Origin: a virus
Direction: 5' to 3' (one strand)
IMG/VR virus record: IMGVR_UViG_3300032240_000387
Span: 1 to 22,473 of that record
DNA length: 22,473 bases
A model generated the notes under the pieces. The model worked only from the letters and a program-made list of their open reading frames with translations. It made no database searches and was not told where the DNA came from. Shown here piece by piece: positions 14,201 to 21,434 of this stretch (position 1 is the stretch's first letter; every line of letters begins with the position of its first letter). The position numbers were made by a program, and so were the translations under genes.

Positions 14201-16443
14201 TTACCATTAACTTCTTTAACGTGTTTATCTAATTCTGCATCTGTAGCAGCATGGTAGATTTCATGAAGAGTTACTTGAACATGTTCTGCAGATTTAGGAT
14301 TAACAAATATATGGTTAGTATTAGGATCATAATAACCTGGTGCTTTACCTGTTGAGGCAACTTCTCTATTAGTAGTGAATCGAGTTGATTCAATATTAGG
14401 TACTCTCTTTAATAAATTAATTAAAGATTTTTCAGATTGATTTTTAGCTACTTTAGATATAGCTTTTAATGCGTCAGATGCATTAGTTACATTATTATAA
14501 ATAGGTGTAGGTTCAGTTAACTCTGTAGGTGCAGCTTCTAAAATGCCTTTTTCTTGCGCTGAAGCTTCTGCTAATTGTTTATTAATTTCTTCTTCTGTTT
14601 TAGCTGGAGCTGTTTCTTGCATAGCAGCTCTTTGTTCTTCACGAGCTAAGTATGCTTCTAATTCTGCATTACCTTGTTCTTCTAATGGTACGGCTTTTTT
14701 ACCTTGTATCTCACCTTGAATTAAATCTCTTAAAGACTGTACGCCGCCATCAACTTCGTTCTGTACATCGGCACTTAAGTAACCTTTATCGATTGCAGTT
14801 TGAACTGCGTCATCTAGCCCTTTACCGTTTTTAGTAAATAGCCCTACCGTAGCACCAGATTTATTAACACTCTTTTCACCAGTAAGGTCTTCAATATGAT
14901 CTGTACTAATACCACCACTTTGTTTTAATACTGCCTGAATACCCATAGATGGTTTAGCTTTAGGCTGTACTACTGGAGCAATCTCTTCTAATGGAGCTGG
15001 GCTTGTTCCCTCTCGTCCATAAGGTTGTTGAACATTATCTGTAAGACTTCCCAGTCCAGTTCTGTCAACTCCTTCAACTCCTGCGGTAAGTTCTCCTGCC
15101 ATGGGTTGTCCAGGTACTTGAATGCTTTCTCCAGGTCCTTTGACGATAGCTGTTTCATTTTGTAAGTCCTCAACTTTAGGAATTTGATTTAAGTAGTCTC
15201 TTATTTTAACAGACTGTGGAGCATCTTCTTCTTTATTCTTTAAGAAATTTTCTAACGTATTTCTAATTTTTGTATTATCTTCTGGTATTGTTGCATCTAG
15301 TCCAGTCAATTCATCATAGAGTTTAACTCTATTATCTTTGGGTCCTACTTTAGCAGTTGGGCCAATACCTAAATCTTTAAATGTATTTACATCTACTTTG
15401 TTTTTCTTTTGTGATTCTTCAAGGTTTCTTTGTGCTTCTGATTTAGCATCTTCTACAATTTGATCTATACGATCACGTTCCATTTGAATTCTACCTAGTT
15501 CCTGAGCTCGAGCTAAATCATTTTGTCTGATAACATCTCTTGCTTCGCCTCTTGCAGATACACCAGATACACCACCAAGTGGTGCTAATAGTCCAGCAGA
15601 GTAAGCTACGTCAGTGTATTCTTTTAATGCTTCAGGTGTAGTTAATGGTAAGCCTGCTTGTGCGCGTTCTAACATTTGTTGAGTAACTTCAGTAGGCATT
15701 TCAAACGCAGCAGTTTTTAGTGTGCCTTTGGTAGCCGCTTTAAGTAGTGATTCTTTAGCAAGTTTTTCTGCAGCTTCTGTACCTAGACTACTTGGATTAA
15801 TCTTAAATAATTTACCTAGTCCAAACTCCATAGCACCTACATCTAACGCAGCTTGAGGAATAGCAGTACCATAGGCTTTAGCTAGATCAATAGGTTGACC
15901 TTCTTGTTTTTGTCTTTCAATATTAGAACCCGCTTGAGGTAAGAAGGAAGGAAGTAGTGCGCCACCAATACCACCAACAGCGGTACCTAGGGGACCAAAT
16001 ACTGAACCAGCCATAGCACCTAGTCTACCACTGGCTAGCATTGCCCCTATATTAGGAGCTTGTTCAGCTAAGCCTGCTGGGATTTGTGTAATAGCTTCTT
16101 TAGCAGCAGGGAGTAAACCTTTTTCTTCGTAGATTTTTTTGATTTCATCCAAGCTTGCACCTGGACGTTCTTTGATAGCTTCTTGTCGAGCGATACCCCT
16201 TGCAGCAGCTTCTTCACCGCCTATAAATGGAGCTTGTACCGCCGTTAATGCTTCTGAACCTAGTCGCTTAGCTCCGCCTACTAATGCTTCAATAGGACCA
16301 GCTGTACCGGGTTTTTGTTGTACTGGAATTTCAGGAGCTTGGGTTTGACTACGAATGAATTGAGCTAATTGTCTAGCATCTTCTTCATTACCCGCTGCGT
16401 CTGCTCGTCGTAACGCTTCGTAGACTTGGGATAAATCTGCCAT
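11215..16443 (-). CDS. Giant polyvalent virion protein with HExxH metallopeptidase motif and LPD38-like C-terminus (1742 aa)
   Basis: Probably an internal-virion/ejection protein in the position of T7 gp16. Residues 1-40 form a helical unit found at the start of many large phage proteins. About 110-175 is Gly/Ala-rich and hydrophobic. About 290-345 is a charged coiled coil and about 345-690 a low-complexity linker. H727-E-I-Y-H731 is a zinc metallopeptidase motif, with E785-F-F-S-E789 downstream as possible third ligand, as in MPTase-PolyVal domains. The C-terminal 800 residues are mostly helical, include a hydrophobic helix at 1438-1454 followed by an acidic run, and end with an S-P-I-K-I-D-H-I-I-K-G-Y-G-G segment (about 1585) of the LPD38 type. 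The gene starts one base after the previous stop with no Shine-Dalgarno, so it depends on coupling. A second gene lies in its +1 frame at 15158-14988. Confidence 0.85.
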   Translation of the reverse strand: MADLSQVYEALRRADAAGNEEDARQLAQFIRSQTQAPEIPVQQKPGTAGPIEALVGGAKRLGSEALTAVQAPFIGGEEAAARGIARQEAIKERPGASLDEIKKIYEEKGLLPAAKEAITQIPAGLAEQAPNIGAMLASGRLGAMAGSVFGPLGTAVGGIGGALLPSFLPQAGSNIERQKQEGQPIDLAKAYGTAIPQAALDVGAMEFGLGKLFKINPSSLGTEAAEKLAKESLLKAATKGTLKTAAFEMPTEVTQQMLERAQAGLPLTTPEALKEYTDVAYSAGLLAPLGGVSGVSARGEARDVIRQNDLARAQELGRIQMERDRIDQIVEDAKSEAQRNLEESQKKNKVDVNTFKDLGIGPTAKVGPKDNRVKLYDELTGLDATIPEDNTKIRNTLENFLKNKEEDAPQSVKIRDYLNQIPKVEDLQNETAIVKGPGESIQVPGQPMAGELTAGVEGVDRTGLGSLTDNVQQPYGREGTSPAPLEEIAPVVQPKAKPSMGIQAVLKQSGGISTDHIEDLTGEKSVNKSGATVGLFTKNGKGLDDAVQTAIDKGYLSADVQNEVDGGVQSLRDLIQGEIQGKKAVPLEEQGNAELEAYLAREEQRAAMQETAPAKTEEEINKQLAEASAQEKGILEAAPTELTEPTPIYNNVTNASDALKAISKVAKNQSEKSLINLLKRVPNIESTRFTTNREVASTGKAPGYYDPNTNHIFVNPKSAEHVQVTLHEIYHAATDAELDKHVKEVNGKPTGITPLGKKAVRLFEAFNQAAAKKNRGFYAQNNIKEFFSEAETSPDLKQFLQNQQGVLGLKPAKGKIETLWSDFVNLIKSMFGVSDNAHSLLDEILLLSPQFMTGPEVTTTPRQVLEARQAPEGLTRPDGTPLKYLEEETKSAWEKIGDVWSSDNNQWRKWGDWLGNKIVGGRYSLERKGIDANLPEVDLLNGGKIRGDLINLQATNGQSISQAGLYLGRLDVRKSGMVIADRSTGDFKVSMLDISNGWYDLLGRATEDLGSKELAYDMLTAGWYGPRYDELAKYNDTVGADEKINIDEWTESDKRTAKEAWRRYGAELAKLREMRNVQRKDLLDFMVKTGLYTREKAQRYLDRAEYVALYRIPEEEMEAFEAKPFTKVGGLLGAAKEYRLLGSKRAAADPIDNYMANMSWMMQRGIKNNAAKHTADMLQQLGEGKWMDRPLTDVEKKAVNYVNVNIDGMPKDFVVRDANDMAAFASSPVITGAVWDLMKFPVSGLRHGITMMPQFVWNQAWEDPVRATFVSGNKAGFAKNIKDTWISIAKNQFSSDRTPNAELLNRYGIIGQKDILDSQDLIDMYKGKDKTGWKKYAFVLERMAQGSDLGAREAIYKNAIEELTQQGMDLETAQDYAAVRAHQYMPYQQTGTSRSLAYLRRMMPFVNPPIQGLARDIAAARGRIGGISKAQGKKALAWRLAKYAAFTAMYAAFMSGDDDYENQSDDQQDNNFFLGGARVPVPQELRPIKVAIERSTRAWVLNAPGADVEDSAVIGATLRKMWEITAGFAPVPTIARPLAENYTNFDLFSGLPVVSRGQEMKEPAYQYTEKTSEIAKVIGEALNYSPIKIDHIIKGYGGYMGSTIAQMTNYLSDDRPAPTINDTLFIGTMLQNQHATGARSDFFELYDKVTQIKSTMNALKQEGDPEALKEYVEKNKGYLGVAPAINALHNQVNKMRDVKKAILNSNKSAEEKRAILDDLNANETRLLSNVRELHRKAIELQD
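14988..15158 (-). CDS. Probable overprinted small protein (56 aa) inside the giant virion gene
   Basis: This frame lies +1 relative to the host gene and covers about residues 429-485 of its linker. The ATG at 15158 has GAGG (15171-15168) nine bases upstream. The 56 residues are unlike a random shadow frame. They have regular Leu spacing, two Trp, acidic and basic helix faces (K-D-L-E-K-A-F-K-Y-L; E-L-K-E-L-T-E-L-D-W-E-V-L), and a C-terminal D-E-R-E-Q-A-Q-L-H. It resembles short phage proteins that I recall as ending in an acidic helix and L-H, though I cannot verify this. The host frame here is Gly/Pro-rich and all 10 of its glycines use GGA, which gives Glu or Asp in the second frame; near host residues 140-165 glycine is GGT seven times in eight. 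If real, it is made from the same mRNA as the virion proteins. Function unknown. Confidence 0.6.
   Translation of the reverse strand: MKQLSSKDLEKAFKYLDNPWQENLPQELKELTELDWEVLQIMFNNLMDEREQAQLH
15168..15171 (-). promoter_or_regulatory. Shine-Dalgarno site (GAGG) for the overprinted gene
   Basis: On the minus strand TTGAGGAC lies inside the coding sequence of the giant virion gene. GAGG is nine bases before ATG 15158 of the second frame, within the working range for initiation. Confidence 0.45.
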
Positions 16444-16444
16444 A

Positions 16445-17905
16445 TTATTTATATTTGTTTAGTAGTCCTGTTATATCAGTCGGAATAGCTTTAGGCATAT
16501 ACTTTAATTTATACGCATCCCACGGACCATTCACAAGTTCTCCACCTGATGAGACATAACCCTTCCATAAATCTTTTTCTGTTACATCACCAGATGGACC
16601 CTTTTCCTTATAGTAATCAGCTTGAGCACCTTCAAGTTTACCTTTGTTAACAGCTTCAAATGCATCAATTTTATTTTTCTGATTAAGAGCTTCTCTGTTA
16701 GTTTTGTAACCAAGTTCGGCAAGTTTATTAGCTTGGTTCTGAGCTTTGATATGTTGTTCACTATTAAGACCATATGTAGCTGCAGCCACTTGTTCAGCAC
16801 GTTGCGATTGAGCAATTCTAGCTTGAAGATCAAATTGTTTATCACGAGTTGTTTCAAGTTTATCTTTAGCGTCTGAGTAATCTTTAAGACCCATAGTTGC
16901 ACCTTCAGCAATATTTTGTAAAGCATATGGAGATTTACCCGCAGCCATACCTAATCCTGCTTTAGCTAATGCCATCCACGGAGCTTGTTCTTCTGTCTTA
17001 GCAGCACGCTCTTCCATCTTAGCTAATTTCTTTTCTAGCTCAGGACGCAATGTATCTTTACCAATCATAGCGTTATATCTAGCCATATCTCTTTCAGCTG
17101 CGCCTGCAGGATCTTGATAAAGTGCTGCATACTCACTAGAGTAATCTTTTAATGGTTGATATAAACCACCTAAATCTGGACCCGCTGCTTTTGCTACTGG
17201 AGCTACTGGTGGCGCAGACATTTGATTAATAGCATTTGGAGATACATTAAATTGTGATGGAGCATTAATACCTGTGAATGATGGAGGTAATTGTGTATTA
17301 TCTACTCTTGGTCCGCCTACTGTTGCTGTTGGAGCTGTTGATATAGGAGCTGCACTATTTGTAAGTTGAGCAATTTGTTGTTTAATTTCTGCTTGTCTAG
17401 CTTTGTTAGAAACACTTTGTGATGGTGTAATTTTTGTAAATGGACTAGTGGTTAAAGAAAGATATTCACTTTGTAATCTTTGAATTTGATCTTGCTTTGC
17501 TAAATCAGCTTGTGATGAAGATTTAATTCCTTGCAACCAATCACCAAATCTAGATGTAGCTACTTCACCACCGTCATCAAATGCAACGATACCACCTTGT
17601 GCCATACCTTTACCACTAAACATTTGGTCAGGCACAGGAAGACCTGCTACACCTTGTTCTGCTACTGGAGCCTGTGCAGATTGTTGTATTGCTGCTATAC
17701 CTTGTGGTTGGGGCTCTGCTAAATCTTCTGCAACAGTTGATTTTTCTGGTTTAGCTGCCTTGTAATTATCTCGCATTTCTTTTCTGCGTTGTAACTCTGA
17801 TAAGGCTAAATAGCTAGGTACTTGACCTGTAGGATTCTGAACATAGCCAATAAGAGCTTGGTCAGGTACATTTTTTAATTCATTTTGTAACTTAATAATG
17901 TTCAT
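16445..17905 (-). CDS. Internal virion / structural protein (486 aa)
   Basis: The start at 17905 has AAGGAT eight bases upstream and lies nine bases after the previous stop. The N-terminus (N-E-L-K-N-V-P-D-Q-A-L-I-G-Y-V-Q-N-P, then S-Y-L-A-L-S-E-L-Q-R-R) is a well-conserved unit in virion proteins of aquatic phages. Residues 101-115 (M-A-Q-G-G-I-V-A-F-D-D-G-G-E-V) form a Gly-Asp motif also found in the 656-residue protein. Residues 120-240 are Gln/Pro/Ser-rich. From about 250 on the protein is helical, with long Lys/Glu/Ala/Gln segments that should form coiled coils. The position, between a 368- and a 1742-residue protein, suits a T7 gp15-like ejection/core protein. That role is inferred from order and size, not from sequence similarity. 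It ends one base before the giant gene. Confidence 0.78.
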   Translation of the reverse strand: MNIIKLQNELKNVPDQALIGYVQNPTGQVPSYLALSELQRRKEMRDNYKAAKPEKSTVAEDLAEPQPQGIAAIQQSAQAPVAEQGVAGLPVPDQMFSGKGMAQGGIVAFDDGGEVATSRFGDWLQGIKSSSQADLAKQDQIQRLQSEYLSLTTSPFTKITPSQSVSNKARQAEIKQQIAQLTNSAAPISTAPTATVGGPRVDNTQLPPSFTGINAPSQFNVSPNAINQMSAPPVAPVAKAAGPDLGGLYQPLKDYSSEYAALYQDPAGAAERDMARYNAMIGKDTLRPELEKKLAKMEERAAKTEEQAPWMALAKAGLGMAAGKSPYALQNIAEGATMGLKDYSDAKDKLETTRDKQFDLQARIAQSQRAEQVAAATYGLNSEQHIKAQNQANKLAELGYKTNREALNQKNKIDAFEAVNKGKLEGAQADYYKEKGPSGDVTEKDLWKGYVSSGGELVNGPWDAYKLKYMPKAIPTDITGLLNKYK

Positions 17906-17914
17906 ATGTTATCC

Positions 17915-19021
17915 TTAACCTAGAGCTTTCGCTAAACCAAGACCGGCTAAACCTAAGCCACCAATTTGAGATATAGTAGAGGGTTGTGGTGTGTATTGAA
18001 CTTGAGTAGAACCAAGAGCCGCTGCATTACCTCGAAGAATATTACTGAGATATTCAAGTTGTTGTTTTTGATAATTCTGTTGATCCATAAATGTTTGGTA
18101 CTTAAGGTCATCAATTTTTTGTTGGTATGCTTGTTGTTCAGCACCTGTTGCAGCTTGAGCTTTTAATCTTTCTAGATCAGAAGTTTGTTGTGCCGCAGCT
18201 TGAGCAGCTTGTTTAGCAGAAGCTTCAATACCTGATGTAAGACCAGCAAGACCGATGTCTTTACCAAGACCTGCTTGGTATTGTTGACCTTGTTGTGTAA
18301 GTTGTTGAGCTTGTAAGTTACGTGCTTGATCCGCATTAAATTGTTGTTGCGCATTTGTATAGGCTTCTTGTGCGCCTCTATTTCTAATGTCAGTAATATT
18401 TTGAGTTGCATTTCTACCTTGTTCAGCTTGTAATAAAGCTTGACGTGCACCACCGAATGTACCACGACTAATAGAGCCTGACATACCCGCAGCTTTAGCT
18501 AAGTCTCTTTGTCTTTCTGCTTCACGAACTGCAATATCAGTTACATTAGATGCATAGGGAGACATATAAGCCGCTGCAGTTGGAGCACCAAACGTACCTG
18601 AAGTTACGGCTGTAGGCGTATAGCCAAATGCTTGACCTAAACCTGTAACTGCTGAACCATAACCTAATGCTTGACCCGCACCTAATCCTTTTGCAGATTC
18701 CGCAAAGCCACCAGGTTGTGTCATTTTAGATACATCAGATTGAACTTTTAATTGTTCTGGAGTAAACCCTGCTAATCTGTCGCCTGTATAAGTAGGCATT
18801 GGTTTAACGCCTGTAACATTACCAGAAGAATCAGTCGTGTAAACATTTTTACCTGTTTGTTTTAAAAGCTCTTCATAGTATGGCTTAGCATATTCAGGCA
18901 AGTTAGTAGAATAAGAAGTAGACGTTTGAGAACCTCCACCACCTGATCCGCCACCAGAACCATAGAATGTAAATGCTTCTACTAGGTTTTGAACCCAATT
19001 AAACAAATTAAATAATTTCAT
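17915..19021 (-). CDS. Virion structural/ejection protein, Gln/Ala-rich (368 aa)
   Basis: ATG 19021 overlaps the stop of the GNAT gene (ATGA) and has GGAGAAAG upstream. Residues 1-20 form an amphipathic, aromatic helix, followed by a flexible Gly-Ser linker (about 21-31). The central part carries Y-M-S-P-Y-A-S-N-V-T-D-I and G-T-F-G-G-A-R-Q-A-L, a pair of motifs that mark a widespread family of phage virion proteins. About 200-335 is a Gln/Ala-rich helix array. The last 20 residues (I-G-G-L-G-L-A-G-L-G-L-A) are small and hydrophobic, like a membrane-seeking tail. Placed first of three proteins of rising size, it fits a gp14-like channel-forming ejection protein. The family assignment as virion protein is fairly firm; the ejection role is inference. 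Confidence 0.8.
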   Translation of the reverse strand: MKLFNLFNWVQNLVEAFTFYGSGGGSGGGGSQTSTSYSTNLPEYAKPYYEELLKQTGKNVYTTDSSGNVTGVKPMPTYTGDRLAGFTPEQLKVQSDVSKMTQPGGFAESAKGLGAGQALGYGSAVTGLGQAFGYTPTAVTSGTFGAPTAAAYMSPYASNVTDIAVREAERQRDLAKAAGMSGSISRGTFGGARQALLQAEQGRNATQNITDIRNRGAQEAYTNAQQQFNADQARNLQAQQLTQQGQQYQAGLGKDIGLAGLTSGIEASAKQAAQAAAQQTSDLERLKAQAATGAEQQAYQQKIDDLKYQTFMDQQNYQKQQLEYLSNILRGNAAALGSTQVQYTPQPSTISQIGGLGLAGLGLAKALG

Positions 19022-19431
19022 ATATCTTTCTCCACAACGAATCTAATAGTATTAAAACCTGCTTTTTGTTTATATAACCTTGCTTGAGCTTCTTCACACC
19101 ATGCACTTATTTTTGTAACACCTTGTAACTTTGCCCATTCTTCAACTTGTTGCCAAATTTCTTCTGATACTACACCGATACCACCAAGTGCTGTAATAAA
19201 TAAAGTACGAGCATTGGGATAATTAATAATCTCAACAGTCATAGCCCCTTTAATTACATTGTGTTCATTGACCCCTACTATAAGAGTCTGATAGTTTTTT
19301 GCTAATAATAATTTTAATTGGTCTAATGTACATGTGCCTGTTCCAGTTTTAATGGAGGCATCTAAATAATCTTTAACATCGTCCCAAACCTGATATACAT
19401 AATCAGGCGCTACTAATTCTACTTTAATCAT
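19018..19431 (-). CDS. GNAT-like N-acetyltransferase fold protein (137 aa)
   Basis: The short length and motif order fit the GNAT fold: a helical start (Y-Q-V-W-D-D-V-K-D-Y-L), a strand with T-L-I-V-G-V, K-G-A-M-T-V-E, then L-F-I-T-A-L-G-G-I-G and a helix E-E-I-W-Q-Q-V-E-E-W-A-K, then K-I-S-A-W-C-E-E-A-Q-A-R-L-Y-K-Q-K-A-G-F near the end. The last part matches the A-R-L-x-x-K-x-G-F close of the acetyltransferase fold. The acetyl-CoA loop (usually R/Q-x-x-G-x-G/A) is not clear, so catalytic activity is uncertain. It overlaps both neighbours by ATGA junctions, has no evident Shine-Dalgarno and is embedded in virion genes. Phages of this type often carry such a gene in the tail/core block; its target is not known. 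Confidence 0.78.
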   Translation of the reverse strand: MIKVELVAPDYVYQVWDDVKDYLDASIKTGTGTCTLDQLKLLLAKNYQTLIVGVNEHNVIKGAMTVEIINYPNARTLFITALGGIGVVSEEIWQQVEEWAKLQGVTKISAWCEEAQARLYKQKAGFNTIRFVVEKDI

Positions 19432-21398
19432 GCAGGCATGTATTTATTAGGGTTAATTTCTTTACCTTGTTTTTTATTTCCAGTACGTGCTTTTCTTACT
19501 TTATCTAACATCGAATATAATCTTTGTGATCCTGCTTTAGATGAACCATTACCTAAATGACTTACTACATCTGCAGGTACTACAAATTCACCATCTGCTA
19601 AACGAGCGGGTTGTTTACCTTCTATTGTAGCAGGAATTGAGTCGGACATACCATCACCTTGGCCATCTAAATAACCACCATGAGCCATACCAAGAGTTCT
19701 AAAAGAAAGTCCATTACGATTATCAGATGCAAAATTAATACCGGCATTACCAAAAGGTCCCGGTCTATAATTACTTGAATCAGATTGACCCATCATATTT
19801 CCAAAAGGACTATTACGTCTATTATTTATGCTAGGAGCAATAGTTATTGCAGGAGTATTAGATCCAGTATTTAAATTAAGTGAAGGAAGCGTGTCTAAGT
19901 TCATGCTAACATCTCCACCATCAGCATAACTGTGAGGTGCATTCATACCTGCATAGTATGTTGGGGTCATTGCTTGAGACGGATTAAAACTTGGTGCCAT
20001 AGGTTGAGAAGGTGCTGCACCTAGTGAACCTAAACCTTGTGATTGCTGAGTATTATCAGTGCCTTTAATTTGTTTAACAATCGCAGCTTCAATAGGATTT
20101 TTACCTTGATAATTAGGATCTGCTTTTAAATTAGCAGTCACTTGGGAAATAATACTACCTTGATTATTTTGGTTATCTAAATTAACTGCCGCATTTTGTA
20201 CTTGTTGAGTAGGCATGGTTTGGCTTGTAGTAGGTGCTGGAGTTAATGATGTAATGCCCGCTGTTTGATCAATAGGGGCTAATCCTAGAGCTTCTTTATT
20301 AGCATCGCCACCATCAGCAAAACTTACTGGGCCGCCCATAGCATAACCTGTTGTTTGAGCTTGGTCCATAGATTGTGCTCTAGCTAAGCTATCTAATCTA
20401 CCTACACCGTAGCCATCACGACTTAATGCAGGGTTAGTTAAATTATCTGTTGCGGAATATAAATCTTTTAGGCCACCAGTTGTTACTGTGCCACCCATAG
20501 CATAGCCATCGATATAACCACCTTTAGCAACTAAGCGAAGGCCTGTATCATTACTTAAATTTAATGTAGCATATGGATTATAAGCTTGTTTCTTTTTAGC
20601 TTCGTCCATATTAATTGGTTCACCATAAATATCAGAAGATTCTAATCCGCCTAATACTGCACCCCCGATTGGCATAGCTAACTTCATACCTGAACCACCT
20701 GCAGCTTTAAATGCATCATATGCACCGGGTTCACCTGTCATTATATTTTTAAATCCTGCACCTGCTTGTGATAATTTGTTAAGAGCTGGATCAATAATGT
20801 TACCTGCTCCTGAATTAGCTCCTCCAAAAAAGCCTGTTTGATTAGCTAAATTAGATGCATTCATAGCTTGAACTTCTGCTGGAGTTGTAGCACCAAAATT
20901 TAAACCACCAAATCCTGGAGCTTGGTATTGAAGAGCATTTGTTCCGATAGCGTCTGCAGCACCTTGACCTGCAATTTGTGGCATAGTACCTTCTAGAGCC
21001 TGTCCAGCCAGCATAGGATTTGCTGCAGCACTTAAAGATTGTCCTAAACCTGCTCCACTATATCCACCAAGTCCGCCCATTAAACCGCCCATTAAAGGAT
21101 TTTCACCTTTTGCAGCCGCAAGACCCGCGCCTGTAGCGGCACCCGCTAATAATGGAGCCATACTAAATCCTGCACCACCTGTAGCCATACCAGCAAATAC
21201 TGGTAATAATGAACTAAAGAATCCGCCTAGACTAAATGCTTCAGGAAGACCTGTATGTGGGTTAACAGTAAGTTTAGTGCCTTGTTTTTTAGCGAGATAG
21301 TTTAAGCCTGCAACTTCGTGCGGACTCATGTGAACTAACATTGAATCGCCATGGCGACCTAAAGATGCTAAACCTTGAGCTGTGTGAGATGTTGTCAT
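19428..21398 (-). CDS. Large virion structural protein with repeated Gly-Asp motifs (656 aa)
   Basis: ATG 21398 has AAGGA ten bases upstream. The N-terminus includes M-L-V-H-M-S-P-H-E-V-A-G-L and N-P-H-T-G-L-P-E-A (residues 20-53), a conserved opening for this family. Residues 58-135 are Gly/Ala-rich and hydrophobic. The middle is low-complexity with repeated G-Y-A-M-G-G-x-V and A-D-G-G-D units (about 292-305, 351-365, 490-497) and a variant at 571-584. The C-terminal 80 residues are the best conserved: D-S-I-P-A-T-I-E-G-K-Q-P-A-R-L-A-D-G-E-F-V-V-P-A-D-V-V, ending in a Lys/Arg-rich helix. I recognise this ending from many phage structural proteins, but the exact position in the virion (tail, core or fibre) is not established. 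It is translated just before the GNAT gene (ATGA overlap). Confidence 0.8.
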   Translation of the reverse strand: MTTSHTAQGLASLGRHGDSMLVHMSPHEVAGLNYLAKKQGTKLTVNPHTGLPEAFSLGGFFSSLLPVFAGMATGGAGFSMAPLLAGAATGAGLAAAKGENPLMGGLMGGLGGYSGAGLGQSLSAAANPMLAGQALEGTMPQIAGQGAADAIGTNALQYQAPGFGGLNFGATTPAEVQAMNASNLANQTGFFGGANSGAGNIIDPALNKLSQAGAGFKNIMTGEPGAYDAFKAAGGSGMKLAMPIGGAVLGGLESSDIYGEPINMDEAKKKQAYNPYATLNLSNDTGLRLVAKGGYIDGYAMGGTVTTGGLKDLYSATDNLTNPALSRDGYGVGRLDSLARAQSMDQAQTTGYAMGGPVSFADGGDANKEALGLAPIDQTAGITSLTPAPTTSQTMPTQQVQNAAVNLDNQNNQGSIISQVTANLKADPNYQGKNPIEAAIVKQIKGTDNTQQSQGLGSLGAAPSQPMAPSFNPSQAMTPTYYAGMNAPHSYADGGDVSMNLDTLPSLNLNTGSNTPAITIAPSINNRRNSPFGNMMGQSDSSNYRPGPFGNAGINFASDNRNGLSFRTLGMAHGGYLDGQGDGMSDSIPATIEGKQPARLADGEFVVPADVVSHLGNGSSKAGSQRLYSMLDKVRKARTGNKKQGKEINPNKYMPA

Positions 21399-21434
21399 AA
21401 AGAGAAGTCCTTAATTTTGGGTAATTGTATCATA

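Noticed and set aside
16582-16926. 114-codon minus-strand open frame within the 486-residue virion gene
   Set aside because: The product is a low-complexity Leu/Lys/Asn/Ile string, as expected when Gln/Ala/Lys-rich coiled-coil codons are read out of frame. No ribosome site was seen.
18172-18465. 97-codon minus-strand open frame within the 368-residue virion gene
   Set aside because: It is a shadow of a Gln/Ala-rich helix region and gives Leu/Asn/Lys runs without domain-like features.
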